DNA of 64,000 nt, taken from positions 2,914,001 through 2,978,000 of the forward strand of contig OZ241385.1 of assembly GCA_965200825.1 (NCBI GenBank). Direction: 5' to 3'. The translations under genes and the position numbers were made by a program. The notes below the pieces were generated by a model. It saw only the letters and a list, made by a program, of their open reading frames with translations, did no database searches and had not been told where the DNA came from. The stretch comes from Bin80 sp026709335. Its GTDB lineage: Bacteria; Bacteroidota; Rhodothermia; Rhodothermales; Bin80. Positions 45,032 through 55,374 of this stretch are shown here, piece after piece. Numbering within the stretch: the first letter of the stretch is position 1; each line of letters opens with the position of its first letter.

Positions 45032-48000
45032 AAAAAAGGTCGTCGTAGATCGAGAGGCGATCACCGTCTTAGAGGGTCTTAGTACAGGCCAAAACTTGAC
45101 AGTAAGTCTCTCTGAGGCTCCTCCTTCTGGGGAAACCATCCGAGTAAACAGCAGTGGACATGGCTCAAACACTAGTCTCGTACTTGGTTCAGATGACGCC
45201 AGTTTTAGTTCAGGTCTACTGACTTTTAATTCCGATAACTGGAATACGGGGATAACGGTAGCGGTGACCTCACCTAATGAGGCAACTCCAGAAAACGAGA
45301 TGGCCGACACAGAGGATGGAAAAGGAACCTTAACATTTTCGGCTTTGTCGGGAAACTTCACAGATGCTTCTGTAGATGTTACGATCATAGATAATGACAA
45401 GCCAGGCATTGTGGTACAACCCACGCTGGAGGTAGATGAGGGAGGAACCGGAACTTTGGGAGTCCGGCTCGCGGCAAACCCAGGAGATGGGGTTACTGTC
45501 TCGGTGAGAATCACTGGACACAGTGATTCCGGTCTAACTTTAGATGAAGAGGTGCTCACCTTTGATAGCTCTGATTTTGGTGACACGAAAGAGGTCACTG
45601 TGACTGCAGGAACAGATGAGAATGAGGCAGATGATAAGGTAACCCTCACGTTGAATCCTGGGGGCGGGGGCGGTTATGATGCCGCTAGTTCTCAAGAAGT
45701 GGAAGTAACCATTAAGGATAAGGGGGCTGCACCGAGAAAAAGTCTCGTGGTGAATCCAGATGAACTAAAAATTACTGAAGGGGGAGATGCTGGCACTTTT
45801 ACGGTTCGTCTCTCGAGTGAACCCGAGGGGGATGTCACGGTGACGATCGGCGGGCACACAGGCAATTTCCTAACTATAACACCAACATCAGAAATACTTA
45901 CCTTTGACGCTGATGATTTTAGTACCCCACAGACTGTCACTGTGACTGCAGGAACAGATGAGAATACGGTAGAGGATAAGGTAAACCTCATATTGAGAGC
46001 TTCGGGTGGTGGTTACAGTGGACTTACAAACACCGTGGAGGTGACGATTGATGATGCGCAGGGCAGGGATATCGTTGTGAATCCAACACTAGAAATCACT
46101 GAAGGGGGAGAGGCTAGGAATCTTATGGTCAATCTCTCGGGTGTGGAGCCCACTGGCGATGTCACGGTGACAATCGAAGGGGCTGGTACTCTTCTAACTT
46201 TGGATGAAGAAGTACTCACCTTTGCCAGTGGTAATTATGAGGAAAAACAGGCCGTTTCTGTGACCGCGGAGCCTGATGAGAATACGGTAGATGATACGGT
46301 AATCCTTAGGTTGAGAGCCTCGGGCGGCGGATACAGTGGGCTTACAAAAGATGTGAGGGTAACGATTGTGGATTCCCAAACAGAAGAAGCTCGCCAATGG
46401 TATGTGGATGAAACTTTGGATAGCGGACAGATTGAAACATGCACGCGCAGTACTCCGTGTCATCCGAGAGTAATTAGCGGGAAGGCGTTGGGACCTGGAG
46501 ATCATGTTTTCGCTCGGATTCGGGTAACCGGTGGCACCGCAACGATCAACCATGAATTTGAGATACCTGCGGGACATGTCACTTTCTCGACCTACAGACC
46601 TGGAACATCCGGATCGACTCGCGGCACCCTGAGGCTTCCACAGCAGGTTACGATCAAGTCAGGAGGTACCTTTGTACGAGACAACAATCTTTCGGTTGAA
46701 TTCACCAGATATACTACTGCTAACCCTCCTAAAGTTAGTGTTCTTGTTGAAAGAAGTAATACCACCGTCCCGTTTGCAATTCCAGATGGTCCGGATGGAA
46801 CTCAAGATCAGCCTGACACCGCTCCGGATGCAGATCTGAATTTCGGCCCGAGCGGTTTTTCCGTTCAGGTTTTGCAGGTTAGCAATGGCGTAGCATATGA
46901 GAAGGTAACCGTCAAAAAAGGTGGAACAATACGAATAATTGGTACATCGCGTAGTAGCGGTGCTTGGGAGAGATTTACCATTGAAAACCTTGAAGTGGCG
47001 GAGGGAGGAACCCTAATTGTAGGTGGAGGTGGAGGATGGCTAGGAAATCGAAGAATTGACCTGAATGTTCCTCTAAAAAAAGGAGACGACACCAAGTTTC
47101 AAGTGGATGGATTGATCTCTGGGGCATATGGTGGCCTAGTAAGCCTTCAACCAGGTTCTGGCAGTAATGTATACACGTCTGAAGAGTATCGTAGCGATAG
47201 CGATAAAGATGGAGAGAATTGTGTGCGAGTTGCTGGTAAAGGCGAAATCAGAGCAACGATCGCTGCTTCCGCTTCCGGCAACGTCTGTATTGATCTCAAT
47301 AAAATCTCTGGGCTGTTGGCCACGGATAACAGTTCAAGCACCGACATCATTTTCACGAAGGATGTCAGTATTTCAGGCAAGGTGGAGCAGAGAGGCAATG
47401 CTCGAGTGCACTTTGAAAAGGCGGTCACGATTGGTGGGAATGTGGAGTTATTGGGAGAAGGCCCATCGGAACGTGACGGGACTTGCTCAGATACAAGCAG
47501 GCCATCTGCGTATCCGGGGGTTCAATTTGCGGGTGAAGCTGAGATCAAGGGGCGATTGATCTTGGATCACGGAGGCACTAATAACAATAGTACTCCGGAC
47601 AGCGTGTGTCGAAACCAGGTCTCCTTCCTGCAACCTGCCGGTGATGGCAACAATGATGTAGTTCTTACCTCCAGCGTTGCCAAGGAGATTATCGTGGATA
47701 GAAATGGTAAAATAAGTCTAGGCGGGAGTGTGTATGTGAAAATAGAGAACGATGAGAAGGATGACGATGATAAAGACATAAAAGTCTCTCGTTACGTCAA
47801 TAGAGATGATAACAGTGATATTCTCGGCAATATCGATTTTGATTCTGATAACCCTGTTATATCATTGGCTCACAACTTGGAAGTCAGCGGAGACATCTAT
47901 GCCGATGCCGCGGACGTTGATATTGACATGAGTGGTGCTGCACTTGCCCTGACTGATGCGGAGTGCCGGGGAGACAATGATGTTCAACTTGGCGAGGGAA

Positions 48001-51000
48001 CCCGGTTGACACTTGCAGGCAAGCGTCAGGCAATCGCGCTGGGACAGGGAGGAGAGACGGAGCTTATGATCGAAACCTTGGTGGCAAACGGAGAGGTTCG
48101 CGTGGATGGGAATGGAATCTTGAAGTCTACGACCCTCCAGGTGGGCCCGGATGGAGAGCTGGAATCCGCCACAGATGGAAACGAAATCCAGGTGGGAGAT
48201 GATGAAAACTCCGGGTACTTGCTACTTCAGGGGCAAGGACTTAATGGTGAGCTAGGCGCGGGCTCCAACGTGCAGTATGTGACCTATGCGTCCCGCGGGA
48301 CGGATTTTGTACAGCTGAATCAGGACAATCCAGTTGAGGCCGTGACCTTTGATCAAGGGGGCACATTTGAAACTAGACTGGAAACACCACTTACGGTCAA
48401 GAAGCTAGGACTGTGCAGTGGAGAACTGATCCTGGTGAATACCCAGGTTGAAGATACCTATACGCTCACGGTGACGGAGCAGATTACAGTTCGAGACGGG
48501 GAGTTGAAGCTGGACGAAAATGAAGAAGGCAATTTTACCACGGATTATAACAAGGAGGGAGACAAACTCAAGCCTGCTGCAACGGACAGCTATCTTCTGA
48601 GGTATGTGAATGATGGCGAACGCACAGCAGGGATGGAGTGGGATCAGCCGCGGGATGTGGTTCTTGGACTGGGTGTTGGGTCTGACGAGCCAGCCCCGGT
48701 AATCACGGTCGAGGAGTCAAAAGAAACAAAACTCCATGGCAAAGTCCACATCTTCAAGGGAACCCTGCAGGTCAACAGTGACCTGACCGTTGGCGCTTCG
48801 ACTATCATTCCGGATACCGGAAGACTTCTTACGATTCACAACGGTGAGCTTCACTCAAATGGTAACGATGTAGTGGTACATGGTGAGGTCACGGCGGGGA
48901 CAAACGAAAGAGAAGTTGCCAAGATCGTGACCGGTGATGGAAATCTGCATGTGCTTGGCAATGATGAGAATGCTGCCAAGGATGATGACGGGAGTACTGA
49001 TGTTAACGAGACGGAGTTTGATGATCCCAAGAAAGAGGGCCATTACCAGGCTAACACTGCAAAGGTAGTTGTCAGCGCCAAGAGTATGATTGATGTGGGG
49101 GATGGTACGCTCCAGTTGGGCCCGGCCTATACGGTGAAGAAAGATGATCTGCACGCCAACGAAAAACCTGATACAAGGCCTGAAGTATCCTTGTCGGTTG
49201 AACGGCATCGCAGTAATGTGGGGGCGGTTAAGGGGATGATTGATGTCCCAAAAGGGAGCAAGCGGACTACAATTACCGGGGAGGCATTTGATGCGATCGT
49301 CATGGATGGGACAAGAAATGACCGGAAGAGCTCTGGTACGAATACAAACTGGGAAGGACACTTGTATCTCGAGGCCAACTATGATGAAAAGGCCAAAGCA
49401 GGTCAAAACCTAGCGGTTGACTCCGTGGGTGTCTCCAACGGTGGCGCGGACTTCATAAACAAAGACGCGAAGAAGAAAGTCACGATCAACAAGGATGTGG
49501 CGGTCAGTTCTGCAAGCCTGTACCAGGAGACTCCAACACTGGAATTCAAGAAAGATCTTGCGATTAGTGGGACTGGTGGGTTCTCTTCGAGACACTACGA
49601 TGATTTCGCTATCCCAGCTTACAGGAAAAAGGTCACGATCGGCGGTGACTTTTCCCAAGAGACCGATCAGACGGAGGCTCCAGCCGAAGGTTGGGAGCAT
49701 CATCCCGAAGGGGCGACATATTTGAGTCCGAAAACTGATAAAACCGTCACGGGAAGCTTCACGGTATCTGGAAAGGGAACGGCGGAAAGGTTTGGGTCTG
49801 CAGCATCCACAAATTTGGATGTGAAAGGTAACTTTGACTTTGGGTTGACTGCAGAAGACTATGTCCTCAACGCAACTCTTACCTTCTCCGGAAAAGAACC
49901 TCAGAGTGTAAAAACCGCTGCGACTGATTTGGGCAGTGTAGATGTGAAAAATGCTGCTGGCATCGTACTAGAAAGTGACGTGATGCAGGGCAAGAGCTCT
50001 GATCTGATCCTGACACAGGGAAATATCAGTACTGCAGAGAAAGAAGACGGCTCGCACTACAAGTGGATTGTCAAGAATCCGGGTGTTGAGGAGAATCTTG
50101 TGGGACGCCCCCAGGTATCGCTTGTTGAAGAGACCGCGGGCAACAACCCTGCTACAATTTACAGAGGTTCTCGTCAGAGCTTCTTTCTGGCGCCGCTGGT
50201 CCGTCACATTGCAGCAGATGGCATCGATGATGAAGGCAAGGAAAATGGCGGCTATGTATTCCCCACGGGTGCACTTGAAGAGGACAGTCGCTTCTTCCGT
50301 CCGCTGATTCTTCAACTCGCTGCCGATCTTCCGGAGGCGGTTCCTGCAACGGTTTATTCCGAGAGTGTTCCGGAAGATAAAACACCTGCATGGCCATCAG
50401 AGAACCTGCTGGTTCCGGCCGGAGGAGGTGAATTCCTTACCTTGAATACTTACGCCGATATCTTCTGGAAAGTGGACTTTGGCGCATCAGAGTTGGCACA
50501 GAATCCCAATATTCGTGTCGCCGTGGAGGGAATTCCAAATGTATACGAGCCGATGGGACTGCGCATTGTACAGTGGGATTGTGACTGGACAAACGCGCGC
50601 TTGGCAGGCACCTACGATTTCGTGGAGAGCGGTGATGATGACACGGAGCAGTCATTTGTAAAAAATGGCTGGGTCGCAGGTGTATTGAACCTGACGCAAC
50701 GAGGCGTAGACCTTGGCGGATGTTCCATCCTGGGCGTTGCGTCCAATGGACTTGAGAACCCGATTGATCAGGATGCCATCACCAGTGGTGTGGCTCGGAT
50801 CCAGTTCATTCACAATCTACCGATTCTAGACCCCGTTGACCTGTATCTTGATGAGAATGTTCGCATTGGTAACAATCTCAGCTTCCGGAGTGCAACCGGG
50901 TATGGCAGATTTGGAGCGGGAGCGCATGAGTTGAAGGTTCAGCCAGTGGGCGCTCCACCGGAGTCAGCTATCAAGCAGCCACTCGGATCGTTTGCGAACG

Positions 51001-51728
51001 ATTCCTATTACGCTGTCATTGTTCATGGCACGTTGGCAGATCCAAGAATCCAGGTGGTCAGAACCAAAACCGAATCAACGACCTTGGTCGCGAATGAGGT
51101 AAGTGTTCTGTTGGTTCATGGTTCCGCCGGTTTGGGTGCTGCGGATATTCATGTATTGGACGCACTTGACAGTAACAGGCCAAAGAGTACATTGGTACGG
51201 GGCTTTGAGTTTGACACGGTAACTCCAAGATATCGTAATCTCGAACCGGGATACACGAATATTCAGGTCAAGGCAGGAGATGCAGAGGAAGTGTATGAGT
51301 TGGACCTGAACGGGTACGCGGGCGAGATCGTGATCTTGAATCTGTCCGGTTTGGGCGCAAGCGATCTGGAGATTTACGGAGTGGATGAAAATGGTGGAAC
51401 GGTTCTCTCACAGGTCATAACGAATGTAGAGGCATTGGAAGAGATTCCGACCGAGTTTGCGTTGCATGGCAATTATCCAAACCCCTTCAATCCATCCACC
51501 CGGATCCAGTTTGATCTTCCGGAATCTGCACAGGTGACGGTACAGATTGTAGACATGCTGGGCCGTGAAGTGATGGCGCTACCAGCGAAAGAGTTTGAGG
51601 CGGGAGCCAATCGCAGCGTTGAGTTGAACGCGATCAACCTTGCCAGTGGCACATATCTGTACCGGATGATTGCAACCGGAGCGGAGAACCGCTACGTGAA
51701 AACAGGTCGCATGACACTGGTGAAATAA
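44946..51728 (+). CDS. Giant T9SS-secreted surface protein A (Calx-beta-like modules)
   Basis: 2260 aa. Signal peptide 1-29 (GVLLLLVLGASPGAFAQ). About 30-478 has four Calx-beta-like modules with the pattern LxxxEGGxxxTFTVRLS..., VTVTIGGH, LTFDADDFSTPQTVTVTAGTDEN. About 482-1700 is a long parallel-beta, Gly/Asn/Asp-rich region of unknown fold (similar to the other giant protein from YVDETLDSGQ onward). About 1945-2150 holds two DUF4397-like domains (RIQFIHNLPILDPVDLYLD, VSVLLVHGSAGL). From 2166 to the end is the type A sorting domain with NYPNPFNPSTRIQFDLPE and SGTYLYRM. T9SS cargo is exported across the outer membrane and anchored or released after this domain is cut. No T9SS genes are in the window. 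Confidence 0.9.
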   Translation: MKHFTKQLLGVSGVLLLLVLGASPGAFAQKKVVVDREAITVLEGLSTGQNLTVSLSEAPPSGETIRVNSSGHGSNTSLVLGSDDASFSSGLLTFNSDNWNTGITVAVTSPNEATPENEMADTEDGKGTLTFSALSGNFTDASVDVTIIDNDKPGIVVQPTLEVDEGGTGTLGVRLAANPGDGVTVSVRITGHSDSGLTLDEEVLTFDSSDFGDTKEVTVTAGTDENEADDKVTLTLNPGGGGGYDAASSQEVEVTIKDKGAAPRKSLVVNPDELKITEGGDAGTFTVRLSSEPEGDVTVTIGGHTGNFLTITPTSEILTFDADDFSTPQTVTVTAGTDENTVEDKVNLILRASGGGYSGLTNTVEVTIDDAQGRDIVVNPTLEITEGGEARNLMVNLSGVEPTGDVTVTIEGAGTLLTLDEEVLTFASGNYEEKQAVSVTAEPDENTVDDTVILRLRASGGGYSGLTKDVRVTIVDSQTEEARQWYVDETLDSGQIETCTRSTPCHPRVISGKALGPGDHVFARIRVTGGTATINHEFEIPAGHVTFSTYRPGTSGSTRGTLRLPQQVTIKSGGTFVRDNNLSVEFTRYTTANPPKVSVLVERSNTTVPFAIPDGPDGTQDQPDTAPDADLNFGPSGFSVQVLQVSNGVAYEKVTVKKGGTIRIIGTSRSSGAWERFTIENLEVAEGGTLIVGGGGGWLGNRRIDLNVPLKKGDDTKFQVDGLISGAYGGLVSLQPGSGSNVYTSEEYRSDSDKDGENCVRVAGKGEIRATIAASASGNVCIDLNKISGLLATDNSSSTDIIFTKDVSISGKVEQRGNARVHFEKAVTIGGNVELLGEGPSERDGTCSDTSRPSAYPGVQFAGEAEIKGRLILDHGGTNNNSTPDSVCRNQVSFLQPAGDGNNDVVLTSSVAKEIIVDRNGKISLGGSVYVKIENDEKDDDDKDIKVSRYVNRDDNSDILGNIDFDSDNPVISLAHNLEVSGDIYADAADVDIDMSGAALALTDAECRGDNDVQLGEGTRLTLAGKRQAIALGQGGETELMIETLVANGEVRVDGNGILKSTTLQVGPDGELESATDGNEIQVGDDENSGYLLLQGQGLNGELGAGSNVQYVTYASRGTDFVQLNQDNPVEAVTFDQGGTFETRLETPLTVKKLGLCSGELILVNTQVEDTYTLTVTEQITVRDGELKLDENEEGNFTTDYNKEGDKLKPAATDSYLLRYVNDGERTAGMEWDQPRDVVLGLGVGSDEPAPVITVEESKETKLHGKVHIFKGTLQVNSDLTVGASTIIPDTGRLLTIHNGELHSNGNDVVVHGEVTAGTNEREVAKIVTGDGNLHVLGNDENAAKDDDGSTDVNETEFDDPKKEGHYQANTAKVVVSAKSMIDVGDGTLQLGPAYTVKKDDLHANEKPDTRPEVSLSVERHRSNVGAVKGMIDVPKGSKRTTITGEAFDAIVMDGTRNDRKSSGTNTNWEGHLYLEANYDEKAKAGQNLAVDSVGVSNGGADFINKDAKKKVTINKDVAVSSASLYQETPTLEFKKDLAISGTGGFSSRHYDDFAIPAYRKKVTIGGDFSQETDQTEAPAEGWEHHPEGATYLSPKTDKTVTGSFTVSGKGTAERFGSAASTNLDVKGNFDFGLTAEDYVLNATLTFSGKEPQSVKTAATDLGSVDVKNAAGIVLESDVMQGKSSDLILTQGNISTAEKEDGSHYKWIVKNPGVEENLVGRPQVSLVEETAGNNPATIYRGSRQSFFLAPLVRHIAADGIDDEGKENGGYVFPTGALEEDSRFFRPLILQLAADLPEAVPATVYSESVPEDKTPAWPSENLLVPAGGGEFLTLNTYADIFWKVDFGASELAQNPNIRVAVEGIPNVYEPMGLRIVQWDCDWTNARLAGTYDFVESGDDDTEQSFVKNGWVAGVLNLTQRGVDLGGCSILGVASNGLENPIDQDAITSGVARIQFIHNLPILDPVDLYLDENVRIGNNLSFRSATGYGRFGAGAHELKVQPVGAPPESAIKQPLGSFANDSYYAVIVHGTLADPRIQVVRTKTESTTLVANEVSVLLVHGSAGLGAADIHVLDALDSNRPKSTLVRGFEFDTVTPRYRNLEPGYTNIQVKAGDAEEVYELDLNGYAGEIVILNLSGLGASDLEIYGVDENGGTVLSQVITNVEALEEIPTEFALHGNYPNPFNPSTRIQFDLPESAQVTVQIVDMLGREVMALPAKEFEAGANRSVELNAINLASGTYLYRMIATGAENRYVKTGRMTLVK

Positions 51729-51912
51729 CCAACATGGACTAGCTCACACGAGCTAATCCTAAAAGACGAAGCGCCCCGGTATGAAAAGTATCGGGGCGCT
51801 TTTTGCTCTAGATCTAATTCTGAGGAATTTGGTAGGTCACATCAAGGAGGGCTTCATTTATGTTGAAGTTCCTAGCTCAAAATGAGCCGTTTTTTAGTAC
51901 AATCTTGACGTC
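51444..51912 (+). repeat. Inner inverted-repeat arm, left (sorting domain, terminator)
   Basis: 469 bp matching, in reverse complement, 54944-55374 plus 53709-53747. It contains the last 95 codons of gene A, its terminator and 100 bp beyond. At 51874-51875 it has the intact TA that the other arm carries on both sides of an IS630 element. Confidence 0.92.
51770..51804 (+). terminator. Rho-independent terminator of giant gene A
   Basis: AGCGCCCCG (51770-51778) pairs with CGGGGCGCT (51792-51800), followed by TTTTT. 42 bp after the stop codon. Confidence 0.92.
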
Positions 51913-52309
51913 TGTAAAATGAGATGAAAGAACGTGAATATACAAAGGGTGTCATCGTTCTCCTTCATTTCCCATTCCTAGGCATTGCGATTCAGTTCCT
52001 CAAATAAGAACTTGTGGCTTCAGGGCTTTGTGCCTAGGATATATCGCAGATTCTTTGCCGCTAACTGCCGAATATGCGGGGCGTTCGAGGTAATTCCACC
52101 CTCCAGTACGATGACTTTCAAGTGTAGATGCTCTCACCGAAAATCCTCAATCAGCCGCTTGGAGGCAGTCCGCTCACAATCATTTTTCTTTTCGCCATCG
52201 GTGTTCAAGGGCAAATGCGGAATAAATATCAGAGTTCTCTGGATCCCATCTCAGAATTCCGCTCATGTGATGGAGGGAGAATTGATTGGAGCACGTAAGG
52301 AGTTTTTAT
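51913..52309. other. Spacer between inner repeat arm and ATPase gene, 397 bp
   Basis: Unique sequence at the 3' side of the ATPase gene. A 143-codon plus-strand frame (51985-52416) runs through it and into the antisense of the ATPase gene; it is rich in Cys, Ser and Arg and shows no domain, so I do not call it. No terminator seen. Confidence 0.4.
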
Positions 52310-53473
52310 TCACTCCCGAGCATAGTTCGAGATCAGCCAAGTGCGCATGGACGGAATCGGAATCTTGTAAACTCCCTTTTGACTGTGCAGGATGCCACGC
52401 TCTACGACCCTCTTGAATAAACCCTTCGCTTCTGCCAGGCCGTACTCCCGCGATAGAAACTCCTCAATATCTTTCTCGTCCAGTCCATCTTCCATTGAAA
52501 CATTTTGGATCAATCTCGCCAAACTACGGCGCTCTTTTCTACTAATTTTTTCCGCACGTTGCTCATAATACGCTTCACGTCTGTCCATCCCCAGTCTGTA
52601 CACGATTTTCAACCCCATAGGAGTCATCTCCCCGTGATCGTTCTGAATTTGCTTTGCCGCAGTATCTCCATAAGCCGAAATGTGCTGAGGCCAGCCGTGC
52701 GTTTTTTTGGCAATCGCATCAACCCATGGACCCGGATCTCCCTTGGCGCCCCCCTCTTTGACAAGCCAATCATGAATGACTGCCCGTTCAGAATCTTTGC
52801 CCAATGCTCCCAATTCTATGAAACATCCTCCCTTGAATCTCGAAATCCCCAGATCATCGAAAGATGCTTTTGACATTCCTAACCCTGCCGCAAGAAGGAT
52901 AACTGGATGAGATAGCTTACCATTATGGATCTTATTCAATGTTGACGTCACCTGAATCTTCTTATCGGGGGTATCGGAAAAACTAACAACACGTTGGGTT
53001 TCATCCAGAATGAGAAGTATGCCCCGCCTGGGGTTCATCTTTTCAAGTATCCTGGATACGCTTGAGTCCCCGGCAACTTCTTTGATATGCTCTGTACCCA
53101 CCACCTTCGCATCCGTTTTGAAGGCGGTCTGTTTACGAGAAACATAGGGCTTGCCAAGAGTTTGCGCCATCTGGATCGGATTGTACAAATCATCTAAATC
53201 AATTTCAAAGACATCCCATAGTTTCTCCATGGCATCTAGGGCCATTTCCTCCAGCAGGGCTGTCTTCCCCGCGCCAGGTGCTCCCTGAATCAGCATAGTT
53301 GTCCTGCCAGCGCTCCTTGTCACCGCAAGCTTAATAAGATCTTCAAAACTACGCAGGATCCGTGTTCGCCCATGGAAATATTTGGCAGGTCCTCGGTCGG
53401 CAACAATATCCGATATGTGAGAAGAGTCGGACAAAATTATGAAAGATGTACTATCTGAAAAGCTATTGGACAT
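52310..53473 (-). CDS. AAA-family ATPase with C-terminal winged-helix-like region
   Basis: 387 aa. Walker A GAPGAGKT at 64-71, Walker B GILLILDETQR near 150, sensor-like LLAAGLGMS, then a helical lid and a C-terminal part (SRKERRSLARLIQNVSMEDGLDEKDIEEFLSREYGLAEAKGLFKRVVERGIL) that reads like a winged helix. The overall plan resembles archaeal Orc1/Cdc6-like and STAND-free AAA proteins that bind DNA. It lies alone in the centre of the inverted repeat between the two giant genes. Role unknown. Confidence 0.8.
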   Translation of the reverse strand: MSNSFSDSTSFIILSDSSHISDIVADRGPAKYFHGRTRILRSFEDLIKLAVTRSAGRTTMLIQGAPGAGKTALLEEMALDAMEKLWDVFEIDLDDLYNPIQMAQTLGKPYVSRKQTAFKTDAKVVGTEHIKEVAGDSSVSRILEKMNPRRGILLILDETQRVVSFSDTPDKKIQVTSTLNKIHNGKLSHPVILLAAGLGMSKASFDDLGISRFKGGCFIELGALGKDSERAVIHDWLVKEGGAKGDPGPWVDAIAKKTHGWPQHISAYGDTAAKQIQNDHGEMTPMGLKIVYRLGMDRREAYYEQRAEKISRKERRSLARLIQNVSMEDGLDEKDIEEFLSREYGLAEAKGLFKRVVERGILHSQKGVYKIPIPSMRTWLISNYARE

Positions 53474-53708
53474 AATCCCGGCTTCCTATGTTCCGAAATG
53501 ACAGCTCTTCATATTCAGGATCTTCAAGCCCGGCTATCGGATCTGGACAGAGTGTTGTAGAGAAGGATGTTCAACCTGGATTAAAAATCCAGATGGAGCC
53601 GCGCAAGGATGGTACTGGAAATACAACACCCGTTAAATGCATCAAAAAACTAACTCAGATAATTGGTAAAATATGAGTCTGATATGTCCGTAAAATTCAG
53701 TACACTTG

Positions 53709-53747
53709 GACGTCAAGATTGTACTAAAAACGGCTCATTTTGAGCTA
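53709..53747 (-). repeat. Inner inverted-repeat arm, right, outer piece
   Basis: 39 bp at the centre-proximal end of the right arm, cut off from the rest (54944-55374) by the IS630 element. Matches 51874-51912 in reverse complement. Confidence 0.85.
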
Positions 53748-54943
53748 GTGTCATGTCATATTTGATGTGTCGTAATTATTTTGTATATTTCATGTCTAAC
53801 CAAAACGATCTTTATACTGACATGAAACGTTACATTGTACAATTGGAGGCCGATGAGCGTGGGAAGTTAGAGGCGATCACCCAAAAGGGATCGCATCGTT
53901 CACAGAAGGTAATCAACGCGTTGGTTTTGCTCAACTGCGATAAGGGCAAGTTCAACGAGGGGTATAAAACTGGTGCAGAGATCGCTGGCGTATTGCGCAT
54001 CAGCATGCGCAGAGTTGATCGGATTAAGAAGCGGTTTGTGGAGAATGGGCTGGGGGCGGCCCTTGGGGAGCGGCAGGGTCGTCGTGCGAAATACCTTCGC
54101 AAGGCAGATGGCGAATTTGAAGCACATCTGGTCGCACTCAGTTGTAGTACCCCTCCCGAGGGACATGCACAATGGTCGCTTCGCCTATTGGCAAACCGAG
54201 TGGTGGAACTGGGTTATATTGAAAGCATCTCTCACGAGACGATACGGCGTGTTCTAAAAAAAAACGATCTTAAGCCATGACGACGTATTGGTTGGGTAAT
54301 TCCACCGCAAAGCAATGCCGACTTCGTAGCGGCAATGGAGCATGTATTTGACCTTTATCGGTGTCCCTACAATTCAAAATATCCAGTGGTATGCATGGAC
54401 GAGACCCCACGCCAATTGATCGGCGAGCCCCGGACGGCCAGCCCGGTATGACTATGAGTACCGCCGCCTTGGCACCTGCAATGTGTTCATGGCCACAGAA
54501 CCATTGGCCGGCTGGCGTTTAACAAAAGTGACCGAGCGTAGGACAAAAACGGATTGGGCTCACTTTGTGCGCGATATCGCCACACACTTCTCTGATGCCA
54601 CCCAAATCATATTGGTGATGGATCATCTCAACACGCACCGGCCTGGTGCACTCTACGATACTTTTGAACCCGCTGAGGCGAAGGCACTATGGGATCGATT
54701 TGAATTCGTTTACACTCCCAAACATGGCAGTTGGCTGAATGTCGCCGAAGTCGAAATCAATGTGATGATCCGGCAATGCCTTAATCACCGCATTGACTCC
54801 ATTGACAAACTACGTAACGAAGTCGCCGCATGGCAGGAGGCCAGAGGTCAAATAAAAGGAAACGTTGACTGGCAGTTCACCACAGACGATGCACGGATCA
54901 AATTGAAAAGATTGTATCCGATACTTGATGTGTGACATGACAC
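53748..54943 (+). mobile_element. IS630-family insertion sequence, decayed
   Basis: 1,196 bp between TA dinucleotides (53746-53747 and 54944-54945), the target duplication of IS630. Ends start GTGTCATGTCA on both sides in inverted orientation, then become imperfect. The empty site is seen in the left inner repeat arm, where CCTAGCTC is uninterrupted. Insertion is after the duplication that made the two arms. Confidence 0.92.
53822..54935 (+). pseudogene. IS630-family transposase, broken
   Basis: N-terminal helix-turn-helix half (EIAGVLRISMRRVDRIKKRFVENG) and the DDE half with D in VCMDETPRQL, D in VMDHLNTH and E in LNVAEVE. A TGA at 54278-54280 replaces an expected Trp codon after KKNDLKP, and a frameshift near 54425-54450 breaks the frame between GEP and the downstream RPARYDYEYRRLG. 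Two lesions in a gene that is otherwise well preserved point to recent death. Confidence 0.92.
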
Positions 54944-55374
54944 TAGGAACTTCAACATAAATGAAGCTCTCCCTTGATGACCTACCAAATTCCTCAGAAT
55001 TAGATCTAGAGCAAAAAGCGCCCCGATACCTTTCAGTACCGGGGCGCTCCGTCTTTTAGGATTAGCTCGTGTGAACTAGTCCATGTTGGTTATTTCACCA
55101 GTGTCATGCGACCGGTTTTCACATAGCGATTCTCCGCTCCGGTTGCAATCATCCGGTACAGATACGTGCCACTGGCAAGGTTGATCGCGTTGAGCTCAAT
55201 GCTGCGATTGGCTCCCGCCTCAAACTCTTTCGCCGGCAGCGCCATCACTTCACGGCCCAGCATGTCTACAATCTGTACCGTTACCTGTGCAGATTCCGGA
55301 AGATCAAACTGGATCCGGGTGGATGGATTGAAGGGGTTTGGATAGTTGCCATGCAACGCAAACTCGGTCGGAAT
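54944..55374 (-). repeat. Inner inverted-repeat arm, right, main piece
   Basis: 431 bp with the sorting domain of giant gene B, its terminator and the flank. Partner of 51444-51873. Confidence 0.92.
55013..55048 (-). terminator. Rho-independent terminator of giant gene B
   Basis: On the minus strand AGCGCCCCG and CGGGGCGCT form the stem, followed by a T run (55013-55017 AAAAA on the plus strand). Same structure as 51770-51804, with changed loop bases. Confidence 0.92.

Noticed and set aside
51985..52416. 143-codon plus-strand frame after the inner repeat arm
   Set aside because: It overlaps the antisense of the ATPase gene, and its composition (Cys, Ser, Arg rich) and lack of motifs point to a shadow frame.
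53822..54935. Possible reassigned TGA (Trp) codon in the IS630 transposase
   Set aside because: Many intact genes here end in TGA (atpG, psyrT-like, others), and the same transposase also has a frameshift, so decay explains it.
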